Below, piece by piece: positions 45,736-54,729 of a stretch of DNA of 64,000 nucleotides. Source of the stretch: Microbacterium testaceum (GTDB lineage Bacteria > Actinomycetota > Actinomycetes > Actinomycetales > Microbacteriaceae); assembly GCF_029761935.1 (NCBI RefSeq), contig NZ_CP121699.1:1674001-1738000 (forward strand), given 5' to 3'. How positions within the stretch are numbered: position 1 is the first letter of the stretch; every line of letters begins with the position of its first letter. Below the pieces are notes generated by a model. It ran no database searches and was not told where the DNA came from. It saw nothing but the letters and a program-made list of their open reading frames with translations. The position numbers were made by a program, and so were the translations under genes.

Positions 45736-45975
45736 TCACTCGGTGGAGCGACCGGTCTCGTTCTGCAGGCGATCGATCTGCTCCGACGCCTCCGCCTTCG
45801 TCAGGTCGGCGGGGATCTCCTCGCCGGCTTCACGGGCGAGGGTGTCGAGGTAACTGCGTTGCGGGGCGGTCATGGGCTCGTCGCCGGTCACCCAGTCGGA
45901 CGGGTCCTTCTCGGCGGGGTTGTCGCCCTCGCGGACGGCACCCAGGGTCTCTTCTTCGCGGGAGGTATCGCTCAT
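45736..45975 (-). CDS. DUF3072 domain small protein
   Basis: A 79-aa protein. The acidic, disordered N-terminal half is followed by the DUF3072 block MTAPQRSYLDTLAREAGEEI and LTKAEASEQIDRLQ, a helix-rich SAP-like element. Such proteins are common and unexplained in actinobacteria. The ATG lies 6 bases after TAGCCT. Confidence 0.88.
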   Translation of the reverse strand: MSDTSREEETLGAVREGDNPAEKDPSDWVTGDEPMTAPQRSYLDTLAREAGEEIPADLTKAEASEQIDRLQNETGRSTE

Positions 45976-46053
45976 GCAGGAAGGCTAGGCGGGGCCGACG
46001 ACACCGGGGCCGGGATTGACAGGACGCTCAGCCGGGTAGGGCATTCTGGTCGG

Positions 46054-47019
46054 ATGCCCGAAGACTCGCGACCCGCCGACGTCGAGGTCGACACGCTCCG
46101 CCGGGGGCCCTCACAGACCCGGGTGACGCGTGTCTCGACGGGCTCGGGGACCGGGCGCCCGTTCGTCCTCATCGCCGGTATCGGCGTCGCGTCGACCTAC
46201 TTCGAATTCCTCGCACCGCTGCTCGCCGAGAAGGGCGAGGTCTACGCCCTCGATCTCCCGGGTTTCGGCGGGGTCCCGGCATCCGGGGAATCCCCCACCG
46301 CCGCGTATTTCGCCGACCAGGTCGAGGGAGTGCTCGACCACTACGGTCTCGAGAATCCGGTACTCATCGGACACTCGATGGGGACGCAGGTGGTCACCGA
46401 GATTCTGGCGCGGCGTCCCGAACTCTCGCACGCGGTGCTGGTGAGCCCCGTCGTCGACGAAGCGGAGTCCTCTGCGATCATCCAGGGCGTGCGATTCGTC
46501 CAGTCGACGGTGCGGGAGTCGCTGCACATCGCGCTCCTGGCGGTCTCGGCGTATCTCCTGTGCGGTTTCCTCTACTTCTTCGAAGCCCTGCCCCACATGT
46601 TGCGCTACCGCATCTCCGACCGCATCGGCGAGGGCCGGGCGACTCTGCTGCTCATCCGCGGCGAGTTCGACCGCCCGTCGCCGCGCCGCCTGCACTCCCG
46701 CCTCGTCGCCCGCGCGCATCGCGCCCGACGGTGGGAGATCGAGGGAGCCGCGCACTGCGTCGTGAACAGCCACGCCGTCGGGGTGGCGCGTCTCGCCCTC
46801 CGGCACGCCGACGACGAGCTTCCCCCGAAAGGACGGATGCCGGCGGCCGAGGCCGCCGTGCCGCCCGCCGCGCACTCCGACCTGCGAATGGTGCTCGGCG
46901 CCGTGTTCAGTCGTCTGGCGGAGTGGATCAGCGCGGCACGCCACGACGACGACGGCGTCGAGCGGGCGAAAGCGCGTCATGCCCGCGTGCTGTGGGACGC
47001 CTACCGTCCGGGCCGCTGA
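46054..47019 (+). CDS. Alpha/beta hydrolase
   Basis: A 321-aa alpha/beta-hydrolase-fold enzyme. It has LIAGIGVASTYFEFLAPLL, DLPGFGGVPASGES, nucleophile Ser108 in LIGHSMGTQVV, the acid region LLLIRGEFDRPSPRR and His in EGAAHCVVNSHAV. An insertion with hydrophobic character (HIALLAVSAYLLCGFLYFFE, ~160-180) may anchor it to the membrane or form the lid. The ATG lies 6 bases after CATTCT. Substrate unknown. Confidence 0.88.
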   Translation: MPEDSRPADVEVDTLRRGPSQTRVTRVSTGSGTGRPFVLIAGIGVASTYFEFLAPLLAEKGEVYALDLPGFGGVPASGESPTAAYFADQVEGVLDHYGLENPVLIGHSMGTQVVTEILARRPELSHAVLVSPVVDEAESSAIIQGVRFVQSTVRESLHIALLAVSAYLLCGFLYFFEALPHMLRYRISDRIGEGRATLLLIRGEFDRPSPRRLHSRLVARAHRARRWEIEGAAHCVVNSHAVGVARLALRHADDELPPKGRMPAAEAAVPPAAHSDLRMVLGAVFSRLAEWISAARHDDDGVERAKARHARVLWDAYRPGR

Positions 47020-47030
47020 GACGGCACTAA

Positions 47031-47048
47031 CCCGGGGATTCCCCCGGG
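47031..47048. terminator. Short GC-rich hairpin after the hydrolase gene
   Basis: CCCGGGG (47031-47037) pairs with CCCCGGG (47042-47048), with loop ATTC. There is no U-tract. It lies between the hydrolase and the FUSC gene on the same strand. Confidence 0.4.
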
Positions 47049-47121
47049 GCAACCCCCGCGACGGCGGCGAGGCCGACGCGGAGCATGGAGGGGTGTCGAC
47101 TCGCCCGCGCACCACCCGCTC

Positions 47122-48225
47122 ATGACCGTTCCCGCCTCCCTCGACCCGCGCCGATGGTGGTCCGACGCGGTCACCGCCGATCGCCTGCTGCTCGCCGCCA
47201 AGACGGCCGCGGCCGCCGCTCTCGCCTGGTACCTCGCCCCTCTCGTGCCCTTCGCGCAGAGCGAGTACTCGTACTACGCCCCGCTCGGGGTGCTCGTGAG
47301 CATGTATCCGACGGTCGCGCGTTCCGCGTCGAGCGGCGCGCAGGCCGTGATCGGTCTCGCACTCGGCATCGGGTTAGGACTGGGCAGCCTCGCCGTCGTG
47401 GGCACGGGTATACCCCGTATCGTCGCCGTCGCCCTCGTCATCTTGATCGGAGTCTTGCTCGCGGGCGTGCGGGCCCTCGGCGTCGGGCGGGACTGGGTGG
47501 CGATCGCCGGTCTCTTCGTCCTACTGCTCGGCGGCGCCGATCCCGACGGATACTCGGTGTCGTACCTGGTGACGATGGCTTTCGGTGTCGTGGTCGGCGT
47601 CGTGGTCAACCTCGTCGTGGTCCCGCCGCTGCGCGTCAAGAAGGCCGACGACCGGCTGAGCCGGCTTCGGGACGCGCTCGGCGACGTCCTCCGTGCCATG
47701 TCGTCGTCGCTCGCGGGACGTTCCTTCGACCCCGAGGCCGCGGACCGGGCCGCCGCCGACCTGGAGGGGACCCTCGTCGAGGTGCGGGAGGAGGTCGATC
47801 TCGCCGACGAGAGTCGCCGCTACAACCCGCGCGGGCGACGGTTGAAGACGCCGCGCGACCTGGGTCGGCGACGACTCGACGCCTTGACGGGCACGGCCGA
47901 CGCGACCCGCGAGCTCGCCGCCGCTCTGGCGCGGCTCACCGCGGGCCCCGACGTCGACACCCGCCTGCCGGGCGACGCGCGACGCCTCCTCGCCGATGCG
48001 ATCGAGAGGGTGTCCCGCCTGGCCACCACGCCGCCCGAGCCGCAGGCCACGGACGGCGAATTGCGCGCCGCGGAGACCGCCCTGACCCGCTACACCGAGA
48101 GCCTGCGCTCCCTCGACGCGCAGGACGAACCTCTCGACGCGTGGGAGGCCGCCGTGAGTCTGCGCCGCGTCATCGCGGCATGCGGACCGTTCTCGGATCC
48201 GGATGCCGACACCGCGGCGCGGTGA
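47122..48225 (+). CDS. FUSC-family (aromatic acid exporter-like) membrane protein
   Basis: A 367-aa protein. Residues ~20-175 form about six hydrophobic helices of the FUSC type (LLAAKTAAAAALAWYLAPLV, YYAPLGVLVSMYPTVARSAS). A helical cytosolic half follows (residues ~180-367). Such proteins export aromatic acids or related amphiphiles. The ATG is preceded by no clear ribosome site. Nothing in the neighbourhood fixes the substrate. Confidence 0.82.
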   Translation: MTVPASLDPRRWWSDAVTADRLLLAAKTAAAAALAWYLAPLVPFAQSEYSYYAPLGVLVSMYPTVARSASSGAQAVIGLALGIGLGLGSLAVVGTGIPRIVAVALVILIGVLLAGVRALGVGRDWVAIAGLFVLLLGGADPDGYSVSYLVTMAFGVVVGVVVNLVVVPPLRVKKADDRLSRLRDALGDVLRAMSSSLAGRSFDPEAADRAAADLEGTLVEVREEVDLADESRRYNPRGRRLKTPRDLGRRRLDALTGTADATRELAAALARLTAGPDVDTRLPGDARRLLADAIERVSRLATTPPEPQATDGELRAAETALTRYTESLRSLDAQDEPLDAWEAAVSLRRVIAACGPFSDPDADTAAR

Positions 48226-48243
48226 CGGGAATCTGCGTCTGGA

Positions 48244-49488
48244 TCAATCCACGCGCCCGGTCACCGCATCCAGCGCGCGGTCGAGGGCGACGGCTGTCGC
48301 ACGGCGCGCAGCCGCGGGCACCGCGGCGAGGAAGCCGCCGACGAAGGTGTCTCCGAGACCGATCGTGGTGGGCTGCGCGGTGTCGACGACGTAGGCCGCG
48401 ACCCCGACCGCTCCGCTGCGCTGCCGCGCGGCTTCGACGACCGCCGCACCGCCCGCGTGACGGAGCGACCGGGCGGTGACCTCGAGATCGGCGGCGGTAC
48501 AGGAGTCGCCGAGGCGGTAGCGCGTCGCGGCGGTGCGCACGGCGCTCTCGAGTCCCGCCGCGTGCCGGGCCGCCGAGGGACCGACCGCGATCGCCCAGAA
48601 GGTCGTGTGCACGACCAGCGTCCGCGCCGGGATGAGCGCGTGCACCTCGGCGAGGGCGGCGACGACGTCGTCGGGCGAGAGCAGGTCAACGGGTCGCCCC
48701 AGGTACTCCTGCAGCTCGTCCTCGTTCATGCCGTACACGTCGATGCGCTCGAGGAGCCGCGCGCGCACCCGGGCGGCGAGCTCGCGGTGGTAGAAGCCCG
48801 CGTCCTCGTAGTAGACGAGAGCCTCGGCGGGCAGGCGTCTCATCGCCGAGACGAGATCGTCGAGCCGGGCCTCGAGCAGGTCGGCATCCTGCATCGTGTT
48901 GAACCCCGAGACGAGGAACGCCGCAGCCCCCTCGAGGGCGTCGCCCAGATCGGGGGCGATAGCCATCTCGCGGTTGGGGGCGTCGTTGGCGAAGATCAGG
49001 CGGTTCGACGCCGGCGCCGTCACCGCCCCGTCGACGAGGCGCACCGTGGCGCCCGCGGGATACTGCACGATGAGGTGCGGATCGAGGGTGTCTCGCGTGG
49101 CCGACGAGACGATGCTCATCGAGGCCGGAAGCAGGCGCCTCACGTTGTCGTCGATGCTCACGAGGTGCTGCACGGTGGGCACGCCGATGCGATCGAGGGC
49201 GATGCCCGCCCGCACCCCGGTTCCGCCGAGCGTGATCGTCTTGTCGAAGTGCGCCGCGAAGGTCTCGACGATCTCCGATGACAGCACGAAGCGCTCGCCT
49301 CCCCCGCCCGTGGCGAGGAAGGCGAGCACCGTGACGACGAGCGCGCGCTCGTCGATGATCGGCGTCGTGGTGGTCAACTCGTCGAGACGGATGCCGTGCT
49401 GCGCAGCCAGGGCCGTGAGCACCTCGGCATCCCACCGGATCTCGTAGTCGACGGTGCCGCCGAGTCCGAGGACGAGGTCTTCCGCCAT
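48244..49488 (-). CDS. ADP-dependent sugar kinase family protein (ADP-PFK/GK-like)
   Basis: A 414-aa kinase of the ADP-dependent glucokinase/phosphofructokinase family. It has LVLGLGGTVDYEIRWD near the start, ITLGGTGVRAGIALDRIGV, VSGFNTMQDADLLEARL, and the C-terminal anion hole with catalytic Asp, TTIGLGDTFVGGF. This family uses ADP as phosphoryl donor; it is best known from archaea and is uncommon in bacteria. It is the last gene of a sugar-uptake and aldolase operon, so it likely phosphorylates a ketose-phosphate for the adjacent aldolase. ATG 49488 is preferred over GTG 49500. Confidence 0.85.
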   Translation of the reverse strand: MAEDLVLGLGGTVDYEIRWDAEVLTALAAQHGIRLDELTTTTPIIDERALVVTVLAFLATGGGGERFVLSSEIVETFAAHFDKTITLGGTGVRAGIALDRIGVPTVQHLVSIDDNVRRLLPASMSIVSSATRDTLDPHLIVQYPAGATVRLVDGAVTAPASNRLIFANDAPNREMAIAPDLGDALEGAAAFLVSGFNTMQDADLLEARLDDLVSAMRRLPAEALVYYEDAGFYHRELAARVRARLLERIDVYGMNEDELQEYLGRPVDLLSPDDVVAALAEVHALIPARTLVVHTTFWAIAVGPSAARHAAGLESAVRTAATRYRLGDSCTAADLEVTARSLRHAGGAAVVEAARQRSGAVGVAAYVVDTAQPTTIGLGDTFVGGFLAAVPAAARRATAVALDRALDAVTGRVD

Positions 49489-49507
49489 GACGTCGATCAC
49501 CGTCCGA

Positions 49508-50371
49508 TCAGTAGAGGTCGGCCTTGCCGGCGGCGCCGAACAGGTCGATCTTCTCAGCGGCCGTGACCTTCATCGCCGCGATGCACTCGGGCTGGATGGC
49601 GTTGGGCTCGCGCAGACGGCGATCGGTGCCGAGTACCTCGCGCATACGGTCGTGGTACGCCACCTTGATGTCGCTCGAGATGTTGATCTTGTTGATGCCG
49701 AGCGACACCGCGCGGGCGAGCTCGGCATCGGGGTTGCTCGAGCCGCCGTGCAGCACGAGCGGGATGCCGACGGCCGCCTTGATCTGCTCGAGCAGGTCGT
49801 GGCGCAGCTCGGGGTTCTTCTCGGCCGGGTAGAGCCCGTGCGAGGTGCCGATGGCGATGGCGAGGCTGTCGACCCCGGTCTGCTCGACGAAGCGCACCGC
49901 ATCGTCGACGTTGGTGTAGATGATCTCGGCCGCGCCCGACTCTCCGTAGCTGTCGTTCGCGCCGATGGTTCCGAGCTCCCCCTCGACCTGCACGCCCACG
50001 GCGTGGGCGGCCTCGACGACCTTGCGGGTGAGCGCCACGTTCTGCTCGAACGGCTCGAGCGAGGCGTCGATCATGACCGAGGTGAAGCCGGCCTTGATCG
50101 CGGTGATGATCTGCTCGTACGTTCCGCCGTGGTCCCAGTGGATGGCCACGGGCACGCTCGAGCGGTGCGCGCGGGCGTGCATCGCCGGGATCAGGTCGGT
50201 GGTGATGTGCGAGACCTCGTCGGGGTGGATGGCGATGATGACCGGAGCGTTCTTCTCCTCGCTGATGTCCATGATCCCGGTGAACATCGCCCAGTCGCTG
50301 ATGTTGAAGGCCGGGATGGCGAAGCTGTGGGCGTTGGCGACGTCGAGGATGGACTTGCCGGTGTAAAGCAC
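49508..50371 (-). CDS. Class II ketose-bisphosphate aldolase (GatY/KbaY/FbaA-like)
   Basis: A 287-aa zinc-dependent aldolase. The zinc-binding motif is VAIHWDHGGTYEQI, then VEGELGTIGANDS, IAIGTSHGLYP (His ligand) and LVLHGGSSNPDAEL (His ligand); the phosphate-binding stretch is GINKINISSDIKVAY. It cleaves a ketose-1,6-bisphosphate (fructose or tagatose type) to DHAP plus an aldehyde. The GTG start has AAGGAG 6 bases upstream. It is followed by the ADP-dependent kinase gene 19 bp away. Confidence 0.92.
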   Translation of the reverse strand: MLYTGKSILDVANAHSFAIPAFNISDWAMFTGIMDISEEKNAPVIIAIHPDEVSHITTDLIPAMHARAHRSSVPVAIHWDHGGTYEQIITAIKAGFTSVMIDASLEPFEQNVALTRKVVEAAHAVGVQVEGELGTIGANDSYGESGAAEIIYTNVDDAVRFVEQTGVDSLAIAIGTSHGLYPAEKNPELRHDLLEQIKAAVGIPLVLHGGSSNPDAELARAVSLGINKINISSDIKVAYHDRMREVLGTDRRLREPNAIQPECIAAMKVTAAEKIDLFGAAGKADLY

Positions 50372-50406
50372 GGATGACTCCTTGTTCGGGGTTGGGTAGG
50401 CGGCGG

Positions 50407-51279
50407 TCAGCTCTTCACCGAGCCGGCCGTGAGGCCGCTGATGAAGAAGCGTTGGAAGAAGAGGAAGAGCACCAGCACCGGGATCGAGCCGAGGATGCTC
50501 ATCGCCATGATCTGGTTCCACTCGTAGGAGTGCTGGCCCATGAGCAACTGGATGCCGATGGGCACCGTGCGCATGTCGATGGTGCGCGTGAGGGTCAGGG
50601 CGAAGAGGAACTCGTTCCACGCGATCATGAACGTGTAGATGCCCACCGAGACGATGCCCGGGATCGAGATCGGCACGAGCACGCGCCACAGGGCCGTGAA
50701 GGAGCCGGCGCCGTCGACGCGGACCGCCTCGTCGAGCTCCCTCGGGAGCGTGTTGAAGTACCCGGTCATCATGATGATCGCGTAGGGCAGCGTGAACACC
50801 ATGTACGTGAAGATCAGGCCCGGATAGGTGTTGTAGAGGCCGAGCCCGACCATCAGGCCGAAGTACGGGATGAGCAGCGTGATGGGCGGGACCGCTTGGA
50901 CGCTGACGATGATGACGTTGACGATCCGCTTGCCCCGGAACTCGAAGCGGCTGAACGCGTAGGCGGCCTGAATCGCGACCAGGAGCGTGAGGATCGTCAC
51001 CGCTCCCGCCACGACGTAGCTGTTGATGAAGAACCGCACCGTCTCGGGGTTGGTGAAGATCGAGATGTACGCGTCGAGCGAGAACGTGTCGGTGATCAGC
51101 CGCGGCGGCAGCTCGAAGATCTGCGTGTTCGACTTGAACGAGCTCGACAGCATCCACAGCACGGGACCTGCGGCGAACACCGCGCCGATGAGCAGGCCGA
51201 CGAGCACGCCGGCTTGGGCGAAGCGACGGCGCGTGGCCGTGCGGGTGGCGCGCGGGCGCGCGGGGGTGGTCAGGGCCAT
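50407..51279 (-). CDS. ABC sugar transporter permease (MalG type)
   Basis: A 290-aa inner-membrane permease with about six TM helices. It carries the EAA loop LDEAVRVDGAGSFTALWRVL that docks the ATPase. It starts two bases after the stop of the partner permease gene. No ATPase gene lies in the operon, so a shared MsiK/UgpC-type ATPase from elsewhere is implied, as is usual for actinobacterial CUT1 systems. Confidence 0.95.
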   Translation of the reverse strand: MALTTPARPRATRTATRRRFAQAGVLVGLLIGAVFAAGPVLWMLSSSFKSNTQIFELPPRLITDTFSLDAYISIFTNPETVRFFINSYVVAGAVTILTLLVAIQAAYAFSRFEFRGKRIVNVIIVSVQAVPPITLLIPYFGLMVGLGLYNTYPGLIFTYMVFTLPYAIIMMTGYFNTLPRELDEAVRVDGAGSFTALWRVLVPISIPGIVSVGIYTFMIAWNEFLFALTLTRTIDMRTVPIGIQLLMGQHSYEWNQIMAMSILGSIPVLVLFLFFQRFFISGLTAGSVKS

Positions 51280-51281
51280 GG

Positions 51282-52211
51282 TCAGTCCCTCGCCTTCTGG
51301 TGGCGGACGTAGAGCACCGCGACGATCATCGACATCGCCAGGACCAGCACCGCCGAGGTGGAGGCCATCGAGAAGTCGTACTTCGCGAACGCGAGCTTGT
51401 AGGTGAAGGTGCTGAGCATCTCGGTGACGTCGATCGGACCGCCGCCCGTGGTCAGCCAGATGAGCGCGAACTGCTGGGAGGTCCAGATCAGGTCGAGCAG
51501 CACGAGGCTGACGATGATCGGGCGCAGCTGCGGAACGGTGACGTTCCAGAACCGTTGGACGGGGCTGGCGCCGTCGACGGTGGCGGCCTCGTACAGATCG
51601 CTCGGAATGCCCTGGAGACCCGCGAGCAGGCTCACCATGAAGAAGGGGTAGCCGGCCCAGATGTTGATGAAGGTGACGGTGCCGAGAGCGAGCTGCGGCG
51701 AGGCGAGCCACTCGATGTTCGTGTTCAGCAGGAAGTTGACGATGCCGTTGGGGGCGAGCAGCATGCGCCACAGCACCGCGATCACGGCCACCGTGAACAG
51801 CCACGGCAAGACGTAGAGGCCGCGAAAGATCGCCCGGGGGACGGCGCCGATCAGTCGGCTGTTCAGCAGCAGGGCGAACGACAGTCCGAGCACGAGGTGC
51901 GCGGCGACGCTGGTGAGGGTGAAGAAGAGGGTGTTGCCGGTGGCCTTCCAGAAGCCCGGGTCGGTGAGGATCGCGACGTAGTTGTCGGCCCCCACCAGGT
52001 CGGGGCTCTTGTTCAGGATCACGTTGTCCTGGAAGGAGTACCCGATCACCATGACGATCGGGACGATCATCAGGACGAAGAGAAGGATGAGGGTCGGTGA
52101 GAGGAAGACGTATGCCTCGCCGGCCTTGCGGAGCTGCCGGGTGCGGCGCGAGGCGGGCCGTCCGGTGACGATCAGCTCGGTATCGGGGGGCGTGAGGGTG
52201 CGCATGGTCAT
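51282..52211 (-). CDS. ABC sugar transporter permease (MalF type)
   Basis: A 309-aa permease with about six TM helices. Its EAA loop is LYEAATVDGASPVQRFWNVT. It is co-transcribed with the second permease, aldolase and kinase. The start may be ATG 52211 or ATG 52205; neither has a strong ribosome site. A 14-bp hairpin separates it from the solute-binding protein gene. Confidence 0.93.
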   Translation of the reverse strand: MTMRTLTPPDTELIVTGRPASRRTRQLRKAGEAYVFLSPTLILLFVLMIVPIVMVIGYSFQDNVILNKSPDLVGADNYVAILTDPGFWKATGNTLFFTLTSVAAHLVLGLSFALLLNSRLIGAVPRAIFRGLYVLPWLFTVAVIAVLWRMLLAPNGIVNFLLNTNIEWLASPQLALGTVTFINIWAGYPFFMVSLLAGLQGIPSDLYEAATVDGASPVQRFWNVTVPQLRPIIVSLVLLDLIWTSQQFALIWLTTGGGPIDVTEMLSTFTYKLAFAKYDFSMASTSAVLVLAMSMIVAVLYVRHQKARD

Positions 52212-52232
52212 GAGGTGCGGCTTTCGCTGAGC

Positions 52233-52270
52233 GGGATGCCGCACCGCGAGCGGTGGCGGTGCGGCATCCC
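52233..52270 (-). terminator. Intercistronic hairpin after the solute-binding protein gene
   Basis: A perfect 14-bp stem: 52233-52246 pairs with 52257-52270, with a 10-base loop. It lies between the binding-protein gene and the first permease gene of one operon. By analogy with malE-malF, it may protect or partly terminate the upstream message, giving an excess of binding protein. Confidence 0.7.
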
Positions 52271-52284
52271 GGTTCGGGGTCGGA

Positions 52285-53577
52285 TCAGAACTCCGACGTC
52301 CATTCGTCCTGCGTCTTCTTGAGGGCGTCGCTCATCGACTCCTGGCCGTCGAGCGCCGACTGGAACTCCGTGCCGAACTGGCGCATCAGTTCCTCTGCGA
52401 CGGGCAGACCGGTGAACTCGTTCGCCGGGTAGCCCTTCTTGTAGATGTCGAAGGCGGTCTTGAACAGCGCGTCGTCTTCGACGAAGGTCGGCACGCTCTC
52501 GGTGTTGCCCGGGAAGGCCTTGGCCATGGTCGACAGCTCGCTGTTGACGTCCTTGCCCATCAGGAACTGAACCAGCTTGAAAGCGGCGTCCTTGTGCTCG
52601 GAGTTCTCGGCGACGCCGATGCCCCACGAGGCGTAGGGGATCCCGCGCTCGCCGGTGAACCCGTCCTTCGCGGGGATCGCCGAGATCGAGAATGTGAGAT
52701 CCGGGTTGGACTGACGGATGAGGTTGATGTGCGCGAGCGAGTCGATCATCATGCCGACGCGACCGTTGGTGAACTCCTCGACCTTGTCCTGCTCCTTCAT
52801 CGTGAAGGAACCCGGGGCGATGACCTTGTCATCCCACATCTGCTGGATGAAGTCGGTGGCCGATGACACGTCACTGTTGGTCAGGTCGGGCTGGCCGTCC
52901 TTGAGCATCGAGCCGCCCGAGGCCCAGACCCACGACATGACGTCGTTCTGCACGCCGTTGGGGGCTTCGAGCGACAACGGGAGCACCCAGCCCGACACGT
53001 CGCCGCCGAGGGCCGTGATCTTCTTGGCCGCGTCGGCGAACTCGGTCCGCGTCGACGGCGGGGCCGACACTCCGGCCTGGGCGAGCAGGCCGTCGTTCGT
53101 GAACATGGGGTAGACGAAATTGACCACCGGGATCATGTACGTGCTGCCGTCGACCTTGACCTGACTGGCGAGCTGGCTCTCGTCGTAGCCGGAGTCGCTC
53201 ATGAGCTTCGAGAGGTCGGCAATGACGCCCTGCTTGGCGAAGTCGCTGACCCACGCGCCGTCGAGGCCGACGACGTCGGGCATCGTGCCCGATGCCGCCC
53301 CGGCGAACAGCTGCTCCTTGGTGGAGGCGTAGGGTCCGCTCACCAAGTCGACCTTGATGCCCGGGTTCTCTTTTTCGAACTGATCCATGAGCCCGCGGAA
53401 CTGTCCGTCTCCCAGCTCGGGCTCCCACCACTGGGCGAACTCGATCGTGACGTTCCCGTCGGAGGACGTGCCCGAGCTGTTCGACGAGCACCCCGCCATC
53501 GCCAGGAGGGTCGTGGCCGCTGCTGCGACACCGACGAGCTTGATGGCGTTCCGACGCCGGCGCCCGCTGTTGTCCAT
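52285..53577 (-). CDS. ABC transporter extracellular solute-binding lipoprotein (family 1)
   Basis: A 430-aa binding lipoprotein. The N-terminus is basic (RRRRN), then hydrophobic to the lipobox LAMAGC with lipidated Cys30. The mature protein begins SSNSSGTSSDGNVTIEFAQW and shows the family-1 fold (GLDGAWVSDFAKQGVIADLS, IPVVNFVYPMFTNDGLL). It delivers a sugar to the permease pair. The ATG has GGAGA 4 bases upstream. Divergent DeoR regulator upstream. Confidence 0.94.
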   Translation of the reverse strand: MDNSGRRRRNAIKLVGVAAAATTLLAMAGCSSNSSGTSSDGNVTIEFAQWWEPELGDGQFRGLMDQFEKENPGIKVDLVSGPYASTKEQLFAGAASGTMPDVVGLDGAWVSDFAKQGVIADLSKLMSDSGYDESQLASQVKVDGSTYMIPVVNFVYPMFTNDGLLAQAGVSAPPSTRTEFADAAKKITALGGDVSGWVLPLSLEAPNGVQNDVMSWVWASGGSMLKDGQPDLTNSDVSSATDFIQQMWDDKVIAPGSFTMKEQDKVEEFTNGRVGMMIDSLAHINLIRQSNPDLTFSISAIPAKDGFTGERGIPYASWGIGVAENSEHKDAAFKLVQFLMGKDVNSELSTMAKAFPGNTESVPTFVEDDALFKTAFDIYKKGYPANEFTGLPVAEELMRQFGTEFQSALDGQESMSDALKKTQDEWTSEF

Positions 53578-53621
53578 CGTTTCTCCTCGTTGAGATCTGC
53601 CGCATTTCGCGCCGTTCTGCG

Positions 53622-53763
53622 CGTTCTTGCGTCTTTCAGCACGAGTATGCGCTTCGTTGCCGGGTCTCGCAAGAGTTCGATGCACATTCGTGATTATTCG
53701 AGCGCATAGCGGCGCTACTGGCAGCAAAAAGCGCGGAACCCGTGCCGTTCTTTGCGGTTTTTC
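53622..53763. promoter_or_regulatory. Operator-like repeats between solute-binding protein and DeoR genes
   Basis: Two related T-rich words lie in the 233-bp divergent intergenic region: CGTTCTTGCGTCTTTC (53622-53637) and CGTTCTTTGCGGTTTTTC (53746-53763). They have the (T-rich)-GCG-(T-rich) look of DeoR-family half-sites and are AT-richer than the surroundings. They are spaced about 124 bp apart, so looping is possible. Confidence 0.45.
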
Positions 53764-53810
53764 CACAAAATCTGAGGACGAGCGAACGCCGCTGTGCTAG
53801 AGATGACGGC

Positions 53811-54617
53811 ATGGACGCATCCACAGCCACGGTCAAGCGGCGCCTCCCGGCCGGGCGCAAGGCCGAGCTCGCGGCGTACGTCGCCGAATCAGGTCAGGTG
53901 ACCGTCGTCGACCTCGCCTCGCACTTCGGCGTCTCGATCGACACAGTCCGCCGCGACCTCGACCAGCTCGATCGCGAGGGGATCGTCGTCCGCACCCACG
54001 GCGGCGCCGTGAGCGCGATGTCGGTACCCGGTCGCGATCGCGGACTCGACGTGCGGCTGCAGATGCAGATCTCCGAGAAGGAGCGCATCGCCGCCCTGGC
54101 CGCCGACCTCGTCGAAGACGGATCGGTGCTGATGCTCAACGCCGGGACCACGACGCTCGCGGTCGCCCGTGCCCTGCGCAACCACCGCAACCTGACGATC
54201 GCGACGAACAACCTGCGCATCCCCGCCGAGATCTCGCCCAGCGTCTTCCGCGATCTCTACATCTTCGGCGGCGCCGTCCGCACCATCACCCAGGCGACCA
54301 CCGGGCCGGTGACCCTGGCGATGAACTCCCACACACCCGAAGTCGACATCCGCTGCGACTACGCGCTCATTGCCGTCGGCGCCGTCGACGGATCGGGTTT
54401 CTCGACGAGCAACCTCGGCGACGCCACCATGATGAGCGAGATGATCCAGCGTGCGGATCGCACCGCCATCCTCGCCGACTCCTCGAAGCTCGACCGCCGC
54501 CTCTTCGCCCAGGTCGCCCCGCTCGACAAAGCCGACTACCTCATCACCGACGCCGAGCCCTCACCCGAGCTGGCGGCCGCCCTCGCCGACGCCGGAGTCA
54601 CCGTCCTGACCCCCTGA
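53811..54617 (+). CDS. DeoR/GlpR family transcriptional regulator
   Basis: A 268-aa repressor. The N-terminal HTH is VTVVDLASHFGVSIDTVRRD, then LDQLDREGIVVRTHGGAV; the C-terminal ribose-phosphate-isomerase-like effector domain follows (LNAGTTTLAVARAL, IFGGAVRTITQATTGP, ADSSKLDRRLFAQV). DeoR-type effectors are usually sugar phosphates, which would be products of the divergent operon. The start is ATG 53811, 7 bases after TAGAGA. Confidence 0.94.
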   Translation: MDASTATVKRRLPAGRKAELAAYVAESGQVTVVDLASHFGVSIDTVRRDLDQLDREGIVVRTHGGAVSAMSVPGRDRGLDVRLQMQISEKERIAALAADLVEDGSVLMLNAGTTTLAVARALRNHRNLTIATNNLRIPAEISPSVFRDLYIFGGAVRTITQATTGPVTLAMNSHTPEVDIRCDYALIAVGAVDGSGFSTSNLGDATMMSEMIQRADRTAILADSSKLDRRLFAQVAPLDKADYLITDAEPSPELAAALADAGVTVLTP

Positions 54618-54692
54618 TCCGGACGCGACCGGGGTTACGCGAAGGAGCTCGCCGGACCCCGACGCGGTCTTCGCGGCGTTCACCTCGCAACA

Positions 54693-54724
54693 GGGGGGCG
54701 AGGCCGCACCCGGCCTCGCCCCCC
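54693..54724. terminator. Strong bidirectional hairpin terminator
   Basis: A perfect 14-bp stem, 54693-54706 pairing with 54711-54724, with loop CACC. It lies between the convergent DeoR and APC permease genes. No U-tract. Confidence 0.75.
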
Positions 54725-54729
54725 TCCCG

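Noticed and set aside
46111-47115. Minus-strand frame opposite the alpha/beta hydrolase
   Set aside because: Mirror frame; the plus strand has a complete catalytic triad and a promoter.
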